From: Bacteroidota bacterium
GTDB taxonomy: Bacteria; Bacteroidota; Bacteroidia; Chitinophagales; Chitinophagaceae
Assembly (NCBI GenBank): GCA_947458915.1
Contig: CANHAE010000005.1
Coordinates: 1 to 43,336, forward strand
Reading direction: 5' to 3'
Length of the DNA: 43,336 nt
The stretch's first letter is position 1. Each line of letters starts with the position of its first letter. Below the pieces are notes generated by a model. It searched no databases. It saw only the letters and a program-made list of their open reading frames with translations, and had not been told where the DNA came from. Positions 33,811 to 42,945 of this stretch are shown here, piece after piece. A program made the position numbers and the translations under genes.

Positions 33811-34620
33811 TTAGTTTTTTTGCCTGGTAGCGCTAAAATAATATACGAAGCCCGTTACAAGTACAACAATCAATAGCCAAAGCCAGCTAAGGTCAACAAT
33901 GTCTTGGAATACTTTGTTCTTTTTCTTTTTGTCTTTTTCCAACATAATATATCCAACATCCTTCGCCAATTTCATTAATGAATTAGAATCAAGCCCGTTG
34001 TAATAACCACGTACTTGCATTTTTCTATCAATTAAAACAAAGCGGCTTGTATGCACAAAGTCGGGACTAATAGGTTCATCGCTAAATTTATCTACTTTCA
34101 TTTCCTCAAAAGCAAATTTATATATTGAATCCCGGTTGCCAGTAAGTAGCCACCAATTGTCGGACTGCACTCCCATTTTATTTGCATACTCACTTAACAC
34201 AGGTACACTGTCACGAATAGGGTCAACAGAAATTGACATGAACTGCACAATTGAAGTATCCACTTTTTTACGAATATTACCTCCTCGCATAAACGACTGC
34301 TGCACCCTCGCCATATTGTTTGTAAGCTTAGGACAAATACTTCCACAACTAGTAAAGAAAAAATCAAGGATAATAATTTTACCTGCCTGGTCGTACAAGT
34401 TAACAGAATCACCCATTTGATTTACTAAACGAATATCCTTAGTGGTATGCCAAACAGTATCCGATTTTAATTTGCCGTCAACAACCGACTCTATTACGGT
34501 ATCCATTAAATAATGGCGCGGCATAATTACAGCTGTCTCACTTGCTTGCTTTAGCCATAAGTAACAAAGTATTGGTATTAGTAATGCTATTACCAAACCA
34601 TAAAGCGATTTCTTTGACAT
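33811..34620 (-). CDS. SCO1/SenC-family copper chaperone for cytochrome oxidase
   Basis: Delivers copper to, or reduces the thiols of, the CuA site of oxidase subunit II. The 269 aa protein has an N-terminal membrane anchor (about 5-23), a thioredoxin-like domain with the copper-binding FFTSCGSICPKL (C92, C96) and the distal His 190 in SPDFVHTSRF, and a second hydrophobic helix at the C-terminus (about 247-264). The C-terminal helix is extra compared with mitochondrial Sco1. A promoter-like box lies just upstream and a terminator separates it from the oxidase subunits. Confidence 0.92.
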   Translation of the reverse strand: MSKKSLYGLVIALLIPILCYLWLKQASETAVIMPRHYLMDTVIESVVDGKLKSDTVWHTTKDIRLVNQMGDSVNLYDQAGKIIILDFFFTSCGSICPKLTNNMARVQQSFMRGGNIRKKVDTSIVQFMSISVDPIRDSVPVLSEYANKMGVQSDNWWLLTGNRDSIYKFAFEEMKVDKFSDEPISPDFVHTSRFVLIDRKMQVRGYYNGLDSNSLMKLAKDVGYIMLEKDKKKKNKVFQDIVDLSWLWLLIVVLVTGFVYYFSATRQKN

Positions 34621-34639
34621 TGTAAATAATTAATTCAAG

Positions 34640-34647
34640 CAAAGTTA
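34640..34647 (-). promoter_or_regulatory. Putative -7 promoter box of sco1-DUF420
   Basis: On the minus strand TAACTTTG matches TAnnTTTG, 19 bp before the sco1 start. A TTG about 22 bp further upstream could serve as the -33 element. Together with the terminator at 34686-34710 it suggests a separate transcript. Confidence 0.45.
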
Positions 34648-34685
34648 CAACCCAAAACCTAAATTGAATCAATATGGGTAACAAA

Positions 34686-34710
34686 AAACCATCCCTTTTG
34701 AGGATGGTTT
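34686..34710 (-). terminator. Terminator of the act-cox operon
   Basis: Stem AAACCATCC/GGATGGTTT with a 7-nt loop; on the minus strand it is followed by a run of six T. It lies 35 bp after the subunit IV stop codon and before sco1. Confidence 0.85.
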
Positions 34711-34744
34711 AATAATATAAGTTGGACCCTTTAAGGCCAGTTAA

Positions 34745-35203
34745 TTAATGGCTTGCAGGAGCTTCATGCGCATCAGCAGGCTTCACTTCGTGCGTGCCTT
34801 CGTGCTTTGCACCATGTTCCTTCTTTTCTACCTTAATAGTAGCTTGTTCTTGATAATGACGGTCGTATTTGTTACGCAAGTTTTTGTATGAATTACCATC
34901 GGCTAAAAAAGCAATGATAAACCAAATAAACAAAGCCAAAGGCACAACAATTGTCATAATTAAATTCTTCACTTCATGTTTTAAGTGCATGAAATAAGCA
35001 ACAATGTAGAATGCTTTAGCCATCATTAAAATAACAATAGTTCCTTTTGCAGCTAAACGTAAAAAATCCGAAGTCATACCAATCATCGCAAAACCTATAA
35101 TCAATTCAACAATTGTTAAAACCGATAGGATAATGGTTACTTTTTTAATTTCAGCAATAACGGCTGCGTGTTGTTCAGCTGGTGTACCGTGCGAATGTGA
35201 CAT
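34745..35203 (-). CDS. Cytochrome c oxidase subunit IV-type protein
   Basis: With the start at MSHSHGTPAEQHAAV the protein is 152 aa. It has three hydrophobic helices (about 25-45, 50-70 and 83-103) in the pattern of the prokaryotic COX4 family, then a charged His/Glu/Lys-rich tail. The frame is open 27 codons further to a GTG, but that extension overlaps the COX3 gene end and is unlike the family. Subunit IV is thought to stabilise the oxidase; it has no redox group. It is the last gene before the operon terminator. Confidence 0.87.
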   Translation of the reverse strand: MSHSHGTPAEQHAAVIAEIKKVTIILSVLTIVELIIGFAMIGMTSDFLRLAAKGTIVILMMAKAFYIVAYFMHLKHEVKNLIMTIVVPLALFIWFIIAFLADGNSYKNLRNKYDRHYQEQATIKVEKKEHGAKHEGTHEVKPADAHEAPASH

Positions 35204-35247
35204 ATTTAATTTTTTTTCGAGGGATATAAATCGAGCGAATAGTAAGT

Positions 35248-35934
35248 TTATAATAAATAGAAAATGGTGAATACGAATACCCACACTAGGTCTACAAAGT
35301 GCCAGTACAAGCCTGCCTTTTCAATCATTAGGTAATGACCTCTTTGTTCAAACTTATCCATCAAAGTCATAATAAGCATGATAATATTAATAACCACTCC
35401 ACTAAATACGTGGAAACCGTGGAAACCAGTAATAGTAAAGAAGAAATTTGTAAAATTGGTAGAAGAAGCTGTTCCGTCAGCGTTCAAGAAAGGGTTCGCA
35501 CCCCACCAAGCACCTTCATGGAATAAATGGTTCCACTCCCAAGCTTGACAGCTTAAGAAAGCGATACCACCAATGATAGTTAAAATCATATTTCTAACCA
35601 CTCCTTGCTTGTCCATGTTCTTACCTGCTTGTACCGCTAAAACCATAGTAACTGAACTAACAATTAGGATAAAAGTCATGACACTCACAAATACCAAAGG
35701 AGCGTTCACTCCTTCTGGAGCAAATGGGAAACTTTTAAAAACTGCATTCGGGTCAGGCCATCCGTTTGTTGAAAAACGTACTGTTCCATAAGAAATTAAG
35801 AAAGCACCAAAGGTGAATGCGTCACTCATTAAGAAGTACCACATCATTACCTTTCCGTACTCTGCATTAAAAGGGCTTTTTCCTCCTCCCCATGATTTTG
35901 CTTCTGTCGGAGAAGCGGTTGTTGTTGTTGACAT
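35248..35934 (-). CDS. Cytochrome c oxidase subunit III-type protein (second copy)
   Basis: A 228 aa member of the heme-copper oxidase subunit III family, starting MSTTTTASPTEAKSWGG. About five hydrophobic helices are visible, with the subunit III features MMWYFLMSDAFTFGAFL, AWEWNHLFHEGAWW, TGFHGFHVFSGVV and YWHFVDLVWVFVFTIFYLL. It follows another, shorter COX3-family gene by 45 bp; tandem COX3 genes are common in this type of Bacteroidota cluster. Which copy is the true core subunit cannot be told; this one has the fuller length. Confidence 0.9.
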   Translation of the reverse strand: MSTTTTASPTEAKSWGGGKSPFNAEYGKVMMWYFLMSDAFTFGAFLISYGTVRFSTNGWPDPNAVFKSFPFAPEGVNAPLVFVSVMTFILIVSSVTMVLAVQAGKNMDKQGVVRNMILTIIGGIAFLSCQAWEWNHLFHEGAWWGANPFLNADGTASSTNFTNFFFTITGFHGFHVFSGVVINIIMLIMTLMDKFEQRGHYLMIEKAGLYWHFVDLVWVFVFTIFYLL

Positions 35935-35979
35935 GTTCAATTTCGATTTCAGTGCAAAAATATCTAATTTTTTTTAAAA

Positions 35980-36558
35980 TTACCCTAACCAATAAAGGAA
36001 GATAATTAGGTATATCCAAAGAATATCTACAAAGTGCCAGTAAGTAGATAGTAATTCAATCGCAATAGGATTTTCGTTGTTTTTGGCCTTAAATGAGTTA
36101 AAAGTAACCCCAATCAGGGCTATAATACCGCCTAAAACGTGCAAAATGTGCAATCCTACAATAACAAAAAAGAAAGAAGCAGCGGAATTACTTCTTGGTC
36201 CTATAAGTGCAATGCTATTTGCTTCTAAAGCCCAAAAGCCCTGCACCTGTAAAATCATAAAAACAACTCCTAAAATAGCGGTGACTGTTAGGAAGCCACG
36301 GTAAGTAGTCATTTGATTTTCTTTGAATTTCCTCAAAGCCATTTGAATCGTAAAACTACTCAATAAAATAACTACAGTAGAAGCAATAAAAACAGTTGGT
36401 AAATCAAACTCAAGCCAGTTTGCTTGGCCCTTTTTAACAATGTGGGCACTTGTTAAACCAGCAAACATCATTACAATGCTGCCAATGCCGCCCAAAAGAA
36501 ACACCTTATAAGGATGCATTCTTTTCTTTTCTGTGTTGGATGTTAATTCTGTACCCAT
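35980..36558 (-). CDS. Cytochrome c oxidase subunit III-type protein (first copy, short)
   Basis: A 192 aa subunit III-family protein of about five helices, recognisable by LHILHVLGGIIALIGV and the C-terminal STYWHFVDILWIYLIIFLYWLG. It lacks the N-terminal two-helix extension of mitochondrial subunit III. It starts 4 bp after the ctaB stop codon, so the two are tightly coupled, and is followed by the second, longer COX3 gene. It may be the partner of alternative complex III or a structural variant of subunit III; the sequence does not decide. Confidence 0.88.
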   Translation of the reverse strand: MGTELTSNTEKKRMHPYKVFLLGGIGSIVMMFAGLTSAHIVKKGQANWLEFDLPTVFIASTVVILLSSFTIQMALRKFKENQMTTYRGFLTVTAILGVVFMILQVQGFWALEANSIALIGPRSNSAASFFFVIVGLHILHVLGGIIALIGVTFNSFKAKNNENPIAIELLSTYWHFVDILWIYLIIFLYWLG

Positions 36559-36562
36559 AATT

Positions 36563-37465
36563 TTAAATTTTGTCAGCTAATAATGCTAAAAAAACAATTG
36601 GTAAATATATATAACTACTAAACATTACGCGGCGTGCCGCAGGCACCCCCATGTTTTGATATAATCTAATACACTGCACTACCATAAAAATATTTGCAAC
36701 CAACACTACCCACATACTCCAGTCACCTGTAATATTAAAATAATGTGGCAAGAAACCAATGGGGATCATCAACACTGCATACATAATGGATTGTAATGCG
36801 GTAAACCTTGTAGGACCTTCCTTAGCTGGTAATAATTTAAAACCCACTTTAGAATAGTCGGCATGTGATACCCAAGCAATTGCCCAAAAGTGCGGGAACT
36901 GCCAAAGAAATTGCACAAAAAATAAAGCCCATCCGCCGGCGTTTAAATATTCCTTACTATTTACTATGAACGATTCAAAAGGTGAAACAATATCAGTGGC
37001 AGCAACCCAACCTATTAAGCAAGGAATCGCACCAGGAAATGCACCTACTAATACAGCTATAGAATTAATTTTCTTAAGCGGCGTATAAATAAAAGCATAT
37101 AAAAATAAACTGAATGCAGAAAGTGCTGCAGCAGAAAAATTAAAATAGTACCACATTAAACCAATACCTAAAAAACCTGTAACAGCGGCAAAAGTATACG
37201 CTGCTTGTTGTGACATTCTGCCAGCAGCCACGGGGCGGTCTGCAGTACGTTTCATTTGGGCATCGGTATGTTTTTCTACCGATTGGTTAATGGCATTCGC
37301 GCTACCGGTAATACAAAGTCCAGCAAAAGTTAAAAGTAAAATTTTAAACCAATCGAAAGAAGTAATGTTTGGCGCAATTTGATAACAAATTACACAAGTG
37401 AACACCACCGTAAAACTTAGGGTGAACTTCGTCAGTTGCGCGTAATTTTTAAAAATTGCTTTCAA
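36563..37465 (-). CDS. ctaB: Protoheme IX farnesyltransferase (heme O synthase)
   Basis: CtaB (CyoE) farnesylates heme b to heme O, the precursor of heme A, in the inner membrane. The 300 aa protein is a UbiA-type prenyltransferase with about nine helices. The first Asp-rich site is the region SANAINQSVEKHTDAQMKRTADRP and the second is YSKVGFKLLPAKEGP, where the UbiA fold has its other conserved loop. The only start that keeps the domain is a TTG: an in-frame TAA lies three codons before it. A strong hairpin lies between coxA and this gene, so its expression may be reduced relative to the subunits. Confidence 0.92.
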   Translation of the reverse strand: MKAIFKNYAQLTKFTLSFTVVFTCVICYQIAPNITSFDWFKILLLTFAGLCITGSANAINQSVEKHTDAQMKRTADRPVAAGRMSQQAAYTFAAVTGFLGIGLMWYYFNFSAAALSAFSLFLYAFIYTPLKKINSIAVLVGAFPGAIPCLIGWVAATDIVSPFESFIVNSKEYLNAGGWALFFVQFLWQFPHFWAIAWVSHADYSKVGFKLLPAKEGPTRFTALQSIMYAVLMIPIGFLPHYFNITGDWSMWVVLVANIFMVVQCIRLYQNMGVPAARRVMFSSYIYLPIVFLALLADKI

Positions 37466-37520
37466 GAATTGGTATTAAATACTTATCGAAAAATGAAATG
37501 AATAAACCATATGAACAAAA

Positions 37521-37550
37521 TTACAATGCCCTGAAATCAGGGCATTGTAA
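37521..37550 (-). terminator. Intra-operon hairpin between coxA and ctaB
   Basis: A perfect 13-bp inverted repeat (37521-37533 with 37538-37550) with loop AAAT. On the minus strand it is followed by only four T and a G, so it is a weak terminator, an attenuator or an mRNA-stabilising element after coxA. Confidence 0.6.
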
Positions 37551-37566
37551 ACTGAATATTATATTA

Positions 37567-39351
37567 CTAGTGGCTTGTTTCGTCAGCGCCAACAGGAACG
37601 TCTTGTGGAATAAAATCAACTCCATCTTTACTATAATCATAAGGCCAACGGTGCACCTCAGGAATTTCGCCAGGCCAGTTACCATGACCAGGATTTATTG
37701 GGGTAGTCCACTCTAAAGTGTTCGCTAACCAAGGGTTCTTAGTGGTCACTCTGCGCCCTTTGAATATAGAATAGAAGAAGTTCATTAAGAATAAAAGCTG
37801 TGTAGCAAATACAATCATTGAAACAGTACTAATGAAACGGTTAAGTTCAGCGAATTGTTTGAAACTTTCCCAAATACTGAAATCAAAATAACGACGTGGC
37901 ATACCCGCTAAACCTTCGTAGTGCATAGGCCAGAAAATCAAGTAAGCGCCCGCCATTGTAATCCAGAAGTGAATGTAACCCAATGAATTATTTAAATGAC
38001 GGCCATACATTTTAGGGAACCAATGGTATACACCAGCAAACATACCAAACATACTAGCCACACCCATTACAATATGGAAATGCGCAATTACGAAATAAGT
38101 ATCATGTAAGTGAATATCCAAAGCTGCGTTACCTAACCAAATACCAGTTAAACCACCGCTAATAAATAAGCTAACAAAACCAATAGCAAATAACATAGCA
38201 GGTGTGAAACGAATATTACCTCTCCATAAAGTAGTTAACCAGTTAAATACTTTAATAGCCGAAGGAACAGCAATTAATAAAGTTAATAGAACGAATACCG
38301 AACCTAAAAAAGGATTCAGTCCCGTAACAAACATATGATGCGCCCAAACTAAGAAGGCCAATACAGCAATGGAGAATAAAGAACCTAACATAGCCATGTA
38401 ACCAAAAATAGGTTTACGTGAGTTGATAGACATAATTTCAGAAACCATACCCATAGCAGGTAACAAAATAATGTATACTTCGGGGTGACCTAGGAACCAG
38501 AATAAATGTTGGTATAAAATAGCACTACCACCTTCGTTAGAAAGGGCGCCAACACCATTAACAAAAATATCAGAAAGGTAGAAGCTTGTTCCAAAGTTTC
38601 TATCAAAAATTAATAAAATCAAACCAGACAATAATACTGGGAAAGACAATACACCTAATACAGCTGTAAAGAACAAAGCCCAAATAGTTAAAGGTAAACG
38701 CGTCATGCTCATTCCCTTAGTACGCATATTTAAAATAGTAGCGATATAGTTTAAGCCTCCTAATAAAGAAGACACCACAAATAAAGCCATTGCGATAATC
38801 CATAAATCCATACCAGATTTAGAACCTGGGGAAGCGTCCCCTAATGCAGACAAAGGAGGGTAAGCAGTCCAGCCACCACTGAATGGCCCTGTTTCCACAA
38901 ACATGGAAGATAACATTACAATACTTGCAGCAAAGAAAAACCAATACGATAACATGTTCATGAAAGGCGAAGCCATATCACGCGCACCAATTTGTAAAGG
39001 AATTAAGAAGTTGGCAAAAGTACCACTCAAACCTGCAGTTAATACAAAGAATACCAAAACAGTACCATGTGTAGTAACTAAAGCATAATAAGCTTCAGGA
39101 GTAATTTGACCGCCTTTAGCCCATTTACCTAAAAGTGATTCTAACCAAGGGAAACTTGCTTCAGGATACCCTAATTGTAAACGGAAAAGCACACTCATTA
39201 AACCACCTAAAACTGCCCATACCATACCAGTGATCAAGAATTGCTTCGCGATCATTTTATGGTCTTGACTAAAGACGTATTTAGTTAAGAATGTATCATG
39301 ATGTTCGTGACTATGATCATCATGTCCGTGTAAAACTGCTTCGTGACTCAT
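37567..39351 (-). CDS. coxA: Cytochrome c oxidase subunit I
   Basis: The catalytic subunit with heme a and the heme a3-CuB centre. The 594 aa protein has twelve core helices. Diagnostic segments are THGTVLVFF (heme-a region), GARDMASPFMN, WFLGHPEVYIILLPAMG (CuB His and the Glu of A-type oxidases in GHPEVY), VWAHHMFVTG (the two CuB His) and HDTYFVIAHFHIVMG (heme His pair). The Glu in GHPEV marks an A1-type proton channel. The N-terminal 25 residues are His-rich (HGHDDHSHEHHD). It lies 32 bp after coxB. Confidence 0.97.
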   Translation of the reverse strand: MSHEAVLHGHDDHSHEHHDTFLTKYVFSQDHKMIAKQFLITGMVWAVLGGLMSVLFRLQLGYPEASFPWLESLLGKWAKGGQITPEAYYALVTTHGTVLVFFVLTAGLSGTFANFLIPLQIGARDMASPFMNMLSYWFFFAASIVMLSSMFVETGPFSGGWTAYPPLSALGDASPGSKSGMDLWIIAMALFVVSSLLGGLNYIATILNMRTKGMSMTRLPLTIWALFFTAVLGVLSFPVLLSGLILLIFDRNFGTSFYLSDIFVNGVGALSNEGGSAILYQHLFWFLGHPEVYIILLPAMGMVSEIMSINSRKPIFGYMAMLGSLFSIAVLAFLVWAHHMFVTGLNPFLGSVFVLLTLLIAVPSAIKVFNWLTTLWRGNIRFTPAMLFAIGFVSLFISGGLTGIWLGNAALDIHLHDTYFVIAHFHIVMGVASMFGMFAGVYHWFPKMYGRHLNNSLGYIHFWITMAGAYLIFWPMHYEGLAGMPRRYFDFSIWESFKQFAELNRFISTVSMIVFATQLLFLMNFFYSIFKGRRVTTKNPWLANTLEWTTPINPGHGNWPGEIPEVHRWPYDYSKDGVDFIPQDVPVGADETSH

Positions 39352-39383
39352 ACCTTTTATTTAAATATTTTCTATTTGTATAA

Positions 39384-40427
39384 TTACATTTTTGCTGTTG
39401 CTACTGCCGCTGTTGAATCAGTTACAATAACAGCTGTCGGATCTTTTTCAGGGAACGCTGTATAATATTGAGGTTTTTGTTTAGCCATCCACATATCATA
39501 TTCTTCTTGGTCAACTACTTCAATAATACCTTTCATTGAATAGTGTCCATTACCACACATTTGGTCGCAAGAAATTTCATAAGCGAAATTGGGGTTGCCC
39601 GTAATTTCTTTCATTTCTTTAGTAGTGTACTTAGGAGTGAACCACATCGTAGTTGGGATACCAGGAACGGCGTCCATTTTCAAACGGAAATGAGACAATC
39701 CCACATCATGCACCACATCTCTTGAACCAATGATCAATTTAACAGGAGTGCCTTTAACAACATACATTGTTTGTTCTGTTAAAATATCGTCTTGTGAATA
39801 TTTATCATCCCATACAATACCAACAGCGTTAGTAGCAGGGTCAATGTTTTTATAATATTTTTTACCAAACACGGCGTCTTTTCCAGCATAGCGGAAAATC
39901 CAACCAAATTGTTTTCCAGTTACTTCTACTACCATTGCATTCTTTGGAGGTTCGCCAGTAAAGAAGAACCAGTTACGTAAACCGAATACTACTAAAACAG
40001 TTAAAGTAATAGCAGGTATTGCAGTCCAAATTAATTCCAGCTTAGTACTATGCGCAAAGAAGAAAGGTTTTCTGTTTTCTTGTTCTTGGTATTTATAAGC
40101 AAACCAAAATAAAAGCACTTGAGTGATCACAAAAACGATTCCAGTAATTGCCAAAGTTACCCAAAGCATTTCGTCTAGTTTTTCACCTTGTACACTTGCT
40201 GCAGGCTGCGCTAATAACGTTTTGCTAAAAAGGTATTCGTTACAAACATAAACACCCACAAAGCCTAACACCAAAAATGCAACCATCAAGAAACCATTAA
40301 TCTTGTTGCTTTGTTTTCGGCTCTCCTCTTCGCCCTTAAGGACGGACACATGCTCACTTGCTTTGGCAATTTGAAAAATTACCACAAAGATGAGCGCAAT
40401 AATTGCAATGGATAAATATAAACTCAT
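39384..40427 (-). CDS. coxB: Cytochrome c oxidase subunit II
   Basis: Carries the CuA site that accepts electrons from cytochrome c. The 347 aa protein has an extra N-terminal hydrophobic helix (about 2-21), helices at about 47-66, 88-111 and 133-151, and a periplasmic cupredoxin domain. CuA ligands are visible: H240 (VVHD), C287, C291, H295 and M298 in EISCDQMCGNGHYSM. There is no fused cytochrome c domain, so it is an aa3-type rather than caa3-type subunit. The mono-heme electron donor is probably ActE of the neighbouring complex III. Confidence 0.96.
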   Translation of the reverse strand: MSLYLSIAIIALIFVVIFQIAKASEHVSVLKGEEESRKQSNKINGFLMVAFLVLGFVGVYVCNEYLFSKTLLAQPAASVQGEKLDEMLWVTLAITGIVFVITQVLLFWFAYKYQEQENRKPFFFAHSTKLELIWTAIPAITLTVLVVFGLRNWFFFTGEPPKNAMVVEVTGKQFGWIFRYAGKDAVFGKKYYKNIDPATNAVGIVWDDKYSQDDILTEQTMYVVKGTPVKLIIGSRDVVHDVGLSHFRLKMDAVPGIPTTMWFTPKYTTKEMKEITGNPNFAYEISCDQMCGNGHYSMKGIIEVVDQEEYDMWMAKQKPQYYTAFPEKDPTAVIVTDSTAAVATAKM

Positions 40428-40451
40428 AATTCGTTTTTTCTAAATCATTAA

Positions 40452-41681
40452 TTAAACTTGGTGAATAATACTCTCTTTTAAGAACGGATGGTGTTTAGCG
40501 ATTAAAGGTTTGCTTGCTAAAGAACGCGCAACTAATAAAATCATTAGTCCAACAAAGAAACCTAAAATTCCAAAATCCAACCAACCTAGTTCAACATGCT
40601 CTTTCATCAAACTGCCCATTACCATTTGGTAAAAATCAATCCAGTGACCGAACAAAATAAGTACCGCCATAAAAGCAACTAAAGTAAAGTTCCTTTTCGC
40701 AGATCGTTTCATAAGAATCAACAAAGGAGCCAAGAAGTTGATAATTAAGTTCAAGAAAAATATAGGCTTATACGGCCCTTGAACACGATGTTTAAAGTAA
40801 ATAGTTTCCTCAGGAATATTTGCATACCAAATAAGCATATACTGAGAGAACCACAAATACGTCCAGAATATAGAAAAGGCAAACATGAACTTAGCGACGT
40901 CATGTAAATGCTCGCTATTTGTTAATTCCATGTATCCTTTATTTTTCATGTAAATAATCCATAAAGCAATTAAGGCCATACCAGCAACAAAAGTACTTGC
41001 GAAAGTATACCAGCTATACATAGTAGAATACCAATGTGCATCAATACTCATTAACCATAACCAAGGAATAGTACTCGCTACCGTTAAACCAAACCATACC
41101 AAGAAGAATCCGGCACGCCACATGCTTCTGATATTAAATTTATGTGCAGTTGCTGCGTCCATAGGCGCAACATCGGCTTCACGAGAAATTTGACGCATTC
41201 TGTATCCAAAATAGCTCCATAAAGTAATTGCTAAAGTAGTCCAGATAATAAAGAAAGTAGGATTCAAGAAACCTGCTTTACCTTTTAAAATAGGATCCTT
41301 TGCAACAGCTTCTGCATCTAACCAATGGTAAATATGATGTTTATGGCCAATCACTACATACATTAAAACTGCAAAAGTGATAAAACCAAAAACAGGCACT
41401 AAAGTAGAAATGGCTTCTGCAATTCTTCTGAAAGATTGCATCCACGCAGCCATGGCCATAGTACTAAAGCACAGGAAGAACATAGCAGCATTACAAACTA
41501 AAGTCCAGAAAATGGTGTTGTACATTAATGTACCCCAAAAATGAACTTGTTCATGTTCGTCTGCGCTAAAACCTTTGGTAAACATGCCATATAATAAGGC
41601 AACACCGCCTATGCCAATTAAAGCATAAGACCACGTTTTAAGTGTACCAGGAATTTCAAATTGATCTTTAATAGATGCCAT
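40452..41681 (-). CDS. actF: Alternative complex III subunit ActF
   Basis: A 409 aa membrane protein of about ten helices, the ActF-type quinol:cytochrome c oxidoreductase subunit. It is recognised by position (after actE, before coxB) and by segments such as FWTYLWFSQYMLIWYANIPEE, YKPIFFLNLIINFLAPLLILM and HWIDFYQMVMGSLMKEH, typical of the family. ActF has no redox cofactor and is related to ActC/NrfD, with a four-helix bundle that may take part in proton movement. The 24 bp gap to coxB puts the complex III and the oxidase in one transcript. Confidence 0.9.
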   Translation of the reverse strand: MASIKDQFEIPGTLKTWSYALIGIGGVALLYGMFTKGFSADEHEQVHFWGTLMYNTIFWTLVCNAAMFFLCFSTMAMAAWMQSFRRIAEAISTLVPVFGFITFAVLMYVVIGHKHHIYHWLDAEAVAKDPILKGKAGFLNPTFFIIWTTLAITLWSYFGYRMRQISREADVAPMDAATAHKFNIRSMWRAGFFLVWFGLTVASTIPWLWLMSIDAHWYSTMYSWYTFASTFVAGMALIALWIIYMKNKGYMELTNSEHLHDVAKFMFAFSIFWTYLWFSQYMLIWYANIPEETIYFKHRVQGPYKPIFFLNLIINFLAPLLILMKRSAKRNFTLVAFMAVLILFGHWIDFYQMVMGSLMKEHVELGWLDFGILGFFVGLMILLVARSLASKPLIAKHHPFLKESIIHQV

Positions 41682-41700
41682 CTTTTCTCTTTTAAAAATT

Positions 41701-42300
41701 TTATTTAGAAGCTTTAGAAGCTGCTTGTTTTATTTTGATATATTTAATCACCATCCAACGTTGGTGTTTGCTAAGTTGAGAAGCGTATGAACCCATTTGG
41801 TTCTTACCATAAGCAACTGAGTAAAACATTTGACCCTCGGGCATCACTGATACAATTGGATCTGCAATTAAATTTCTAGGCGCGACAGGATAAGGACCTG
41901 CACCACCATTGTATAAAGGACCATTACCATCTAATTTAGTGCCATGGCAAATACCACAGTTAATTAAATATAAACGCTCTGCTTCGGTTAATTCTTTTGC
42001 ACTTAAAGTATCAATAGGGCTAGGTACTAATTTAGAAGCAAAGTAGTTTGCAGTATCACCCACTTTGTCTTTAGCAAGTGGAAAAGGCATATCCATACCA
42101 CGTGCAATAGTTCCTTCAACAGGTTTTGCGTTGTAGTTAATTCCTTTTTCTTTCAAATTAGAATGGTCGGCGTATGTTTCGTAAGCACGGCTATAAGCCA
42201 TATCTGGCATATAGATAGAACCTGGTTTACGCTTTACATCGCTGCAACTAGTTAATACAACTACTGCGGCTAAAAAAGTTAATGTCAAAAATTTATTCAT
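41701..42300 (-). CDS. actE: Alternative complex III mono-heme cytochrome c subunit ActE
   Basis: A 199 aa lipoprotein cytochrome c. The signal peptide ends in the lipobox VLTSC (Cys 19), so the protein is anchored to the periplasmic face of the inner membrane. The heme site is NCGICHG (C115, C118, H119); Met 169 in GKNQMGSY is the likely axial ligand. ActE accepts electrons from ActB/ActA and passes them on to the oxidase. It lies 19 bp before actF. Confidence 0.93.
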   Translation of the reverse strand: MNKFLTLTFLAAVVVLTSCSDVKRKPGSIYMPDMAYSRAYETYADHSNLKEKGINYNAKPVEGTIARGMDMPFPLAKDKVGDTANYFASKLVPSPIDTLSAKELTEAERLYLINCGICHGTKLDGNGPLYNGGAGPYPVAPRNLIADPIVSVMPEGQMFYSVAYGKNQMGSYASQLSKHQRWMVIKYIKIKQAASKASK

Positions 42301-42339
42301 CGTTTATGTCTTATCTAGTTAAACTAATTCAGTTCCCAT

Positions 42340-42918
42340 CTACATCGAAACTTGGCCCGCAAGTTCCTCTTTATCATATGTACCAAACCACCATTCTTCT
42401 TCGGCAACTTGTACATCCGTTTCAACAGCACCGTTTGCACTTAACAAAGCTTTTAAATCGTCAGCGTTTGTTTTTTCAGTACACTCAATAACCATTACAA
42501 ATAAATCATCAGTAGCACGTTTATGGAAATGGTGTTTTTTAACACCTGGCGCTAATTGACATAAATATAAAAAAGTAAGCACCATACCAACGGCTGCAAA
42601 CAATACGGTTAATTCAAAAATAATTGGGATCCATGCTGGTAAAGCAAAGTGTGGTTTACCACCTATGTTTAAAGGCCAATCCTTTGTGAAGATCCAGCTA
42701 ATTGCACTAATTGCTGTAGTGGTACCAGTGATACCATAAATAAAACCAGCAGTGTGAATACTTGTTTCACGCATACCTAACGCATGGTCAAGACCATGCA
42801 CTGGGAAGGGCGTGTAAACATCTTTAATTTTATACCCAGCAGCACGCACTTGCTTTACTGCAGGAAATAAAACGGCTTCCTCATCAAAACAGCCAACTAC
42901 AAATTTCTTTTGTGCCAT
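42340..42918 (-). CDS. actD: Alternative complex III subunit ActD (DUF3341)
   Basis: A 192 aa protein with two central helices (about 58-80 and 95-120) and the DUF3341 start FVVGCFDEEAVLFPAVKQVRAAGYKI, followed by the family's VYTPFPVHGLDHALG. It binds no cofactor and is a structural subunit of alternative complex III. It lies between actC (27 bp) and actE (39 bp) in the standard order. Confidence 0.93.
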   Translation of the reverse strand: MAQKKFVVGCFDEEAVLFPAVKQVRAAGYKIKDVYTPFPVHGLDHALGMRETSIHTAGFIYGITGTTTAISAISWIFTKDWPLNIGGKPHFALPAWIPIIFELTVLFAAVGMVLTFLYLCQLAPGVKKHHFHKRATDDLFVMVIECTEKTNADDLKALLSANGAVETDVQVAEEEWWFGTYDKEELAGQVSM

Positions 42919-42945
42919 AATATATTGTCTTAATCAATAATTAAT

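Noticed and set aside
35204-35284. GTG-initiated extension of the subunit IV protein
   Set aside because: It overlaps the preceding COX3 gene and has no family support; MSHSHGTP is the natural start.
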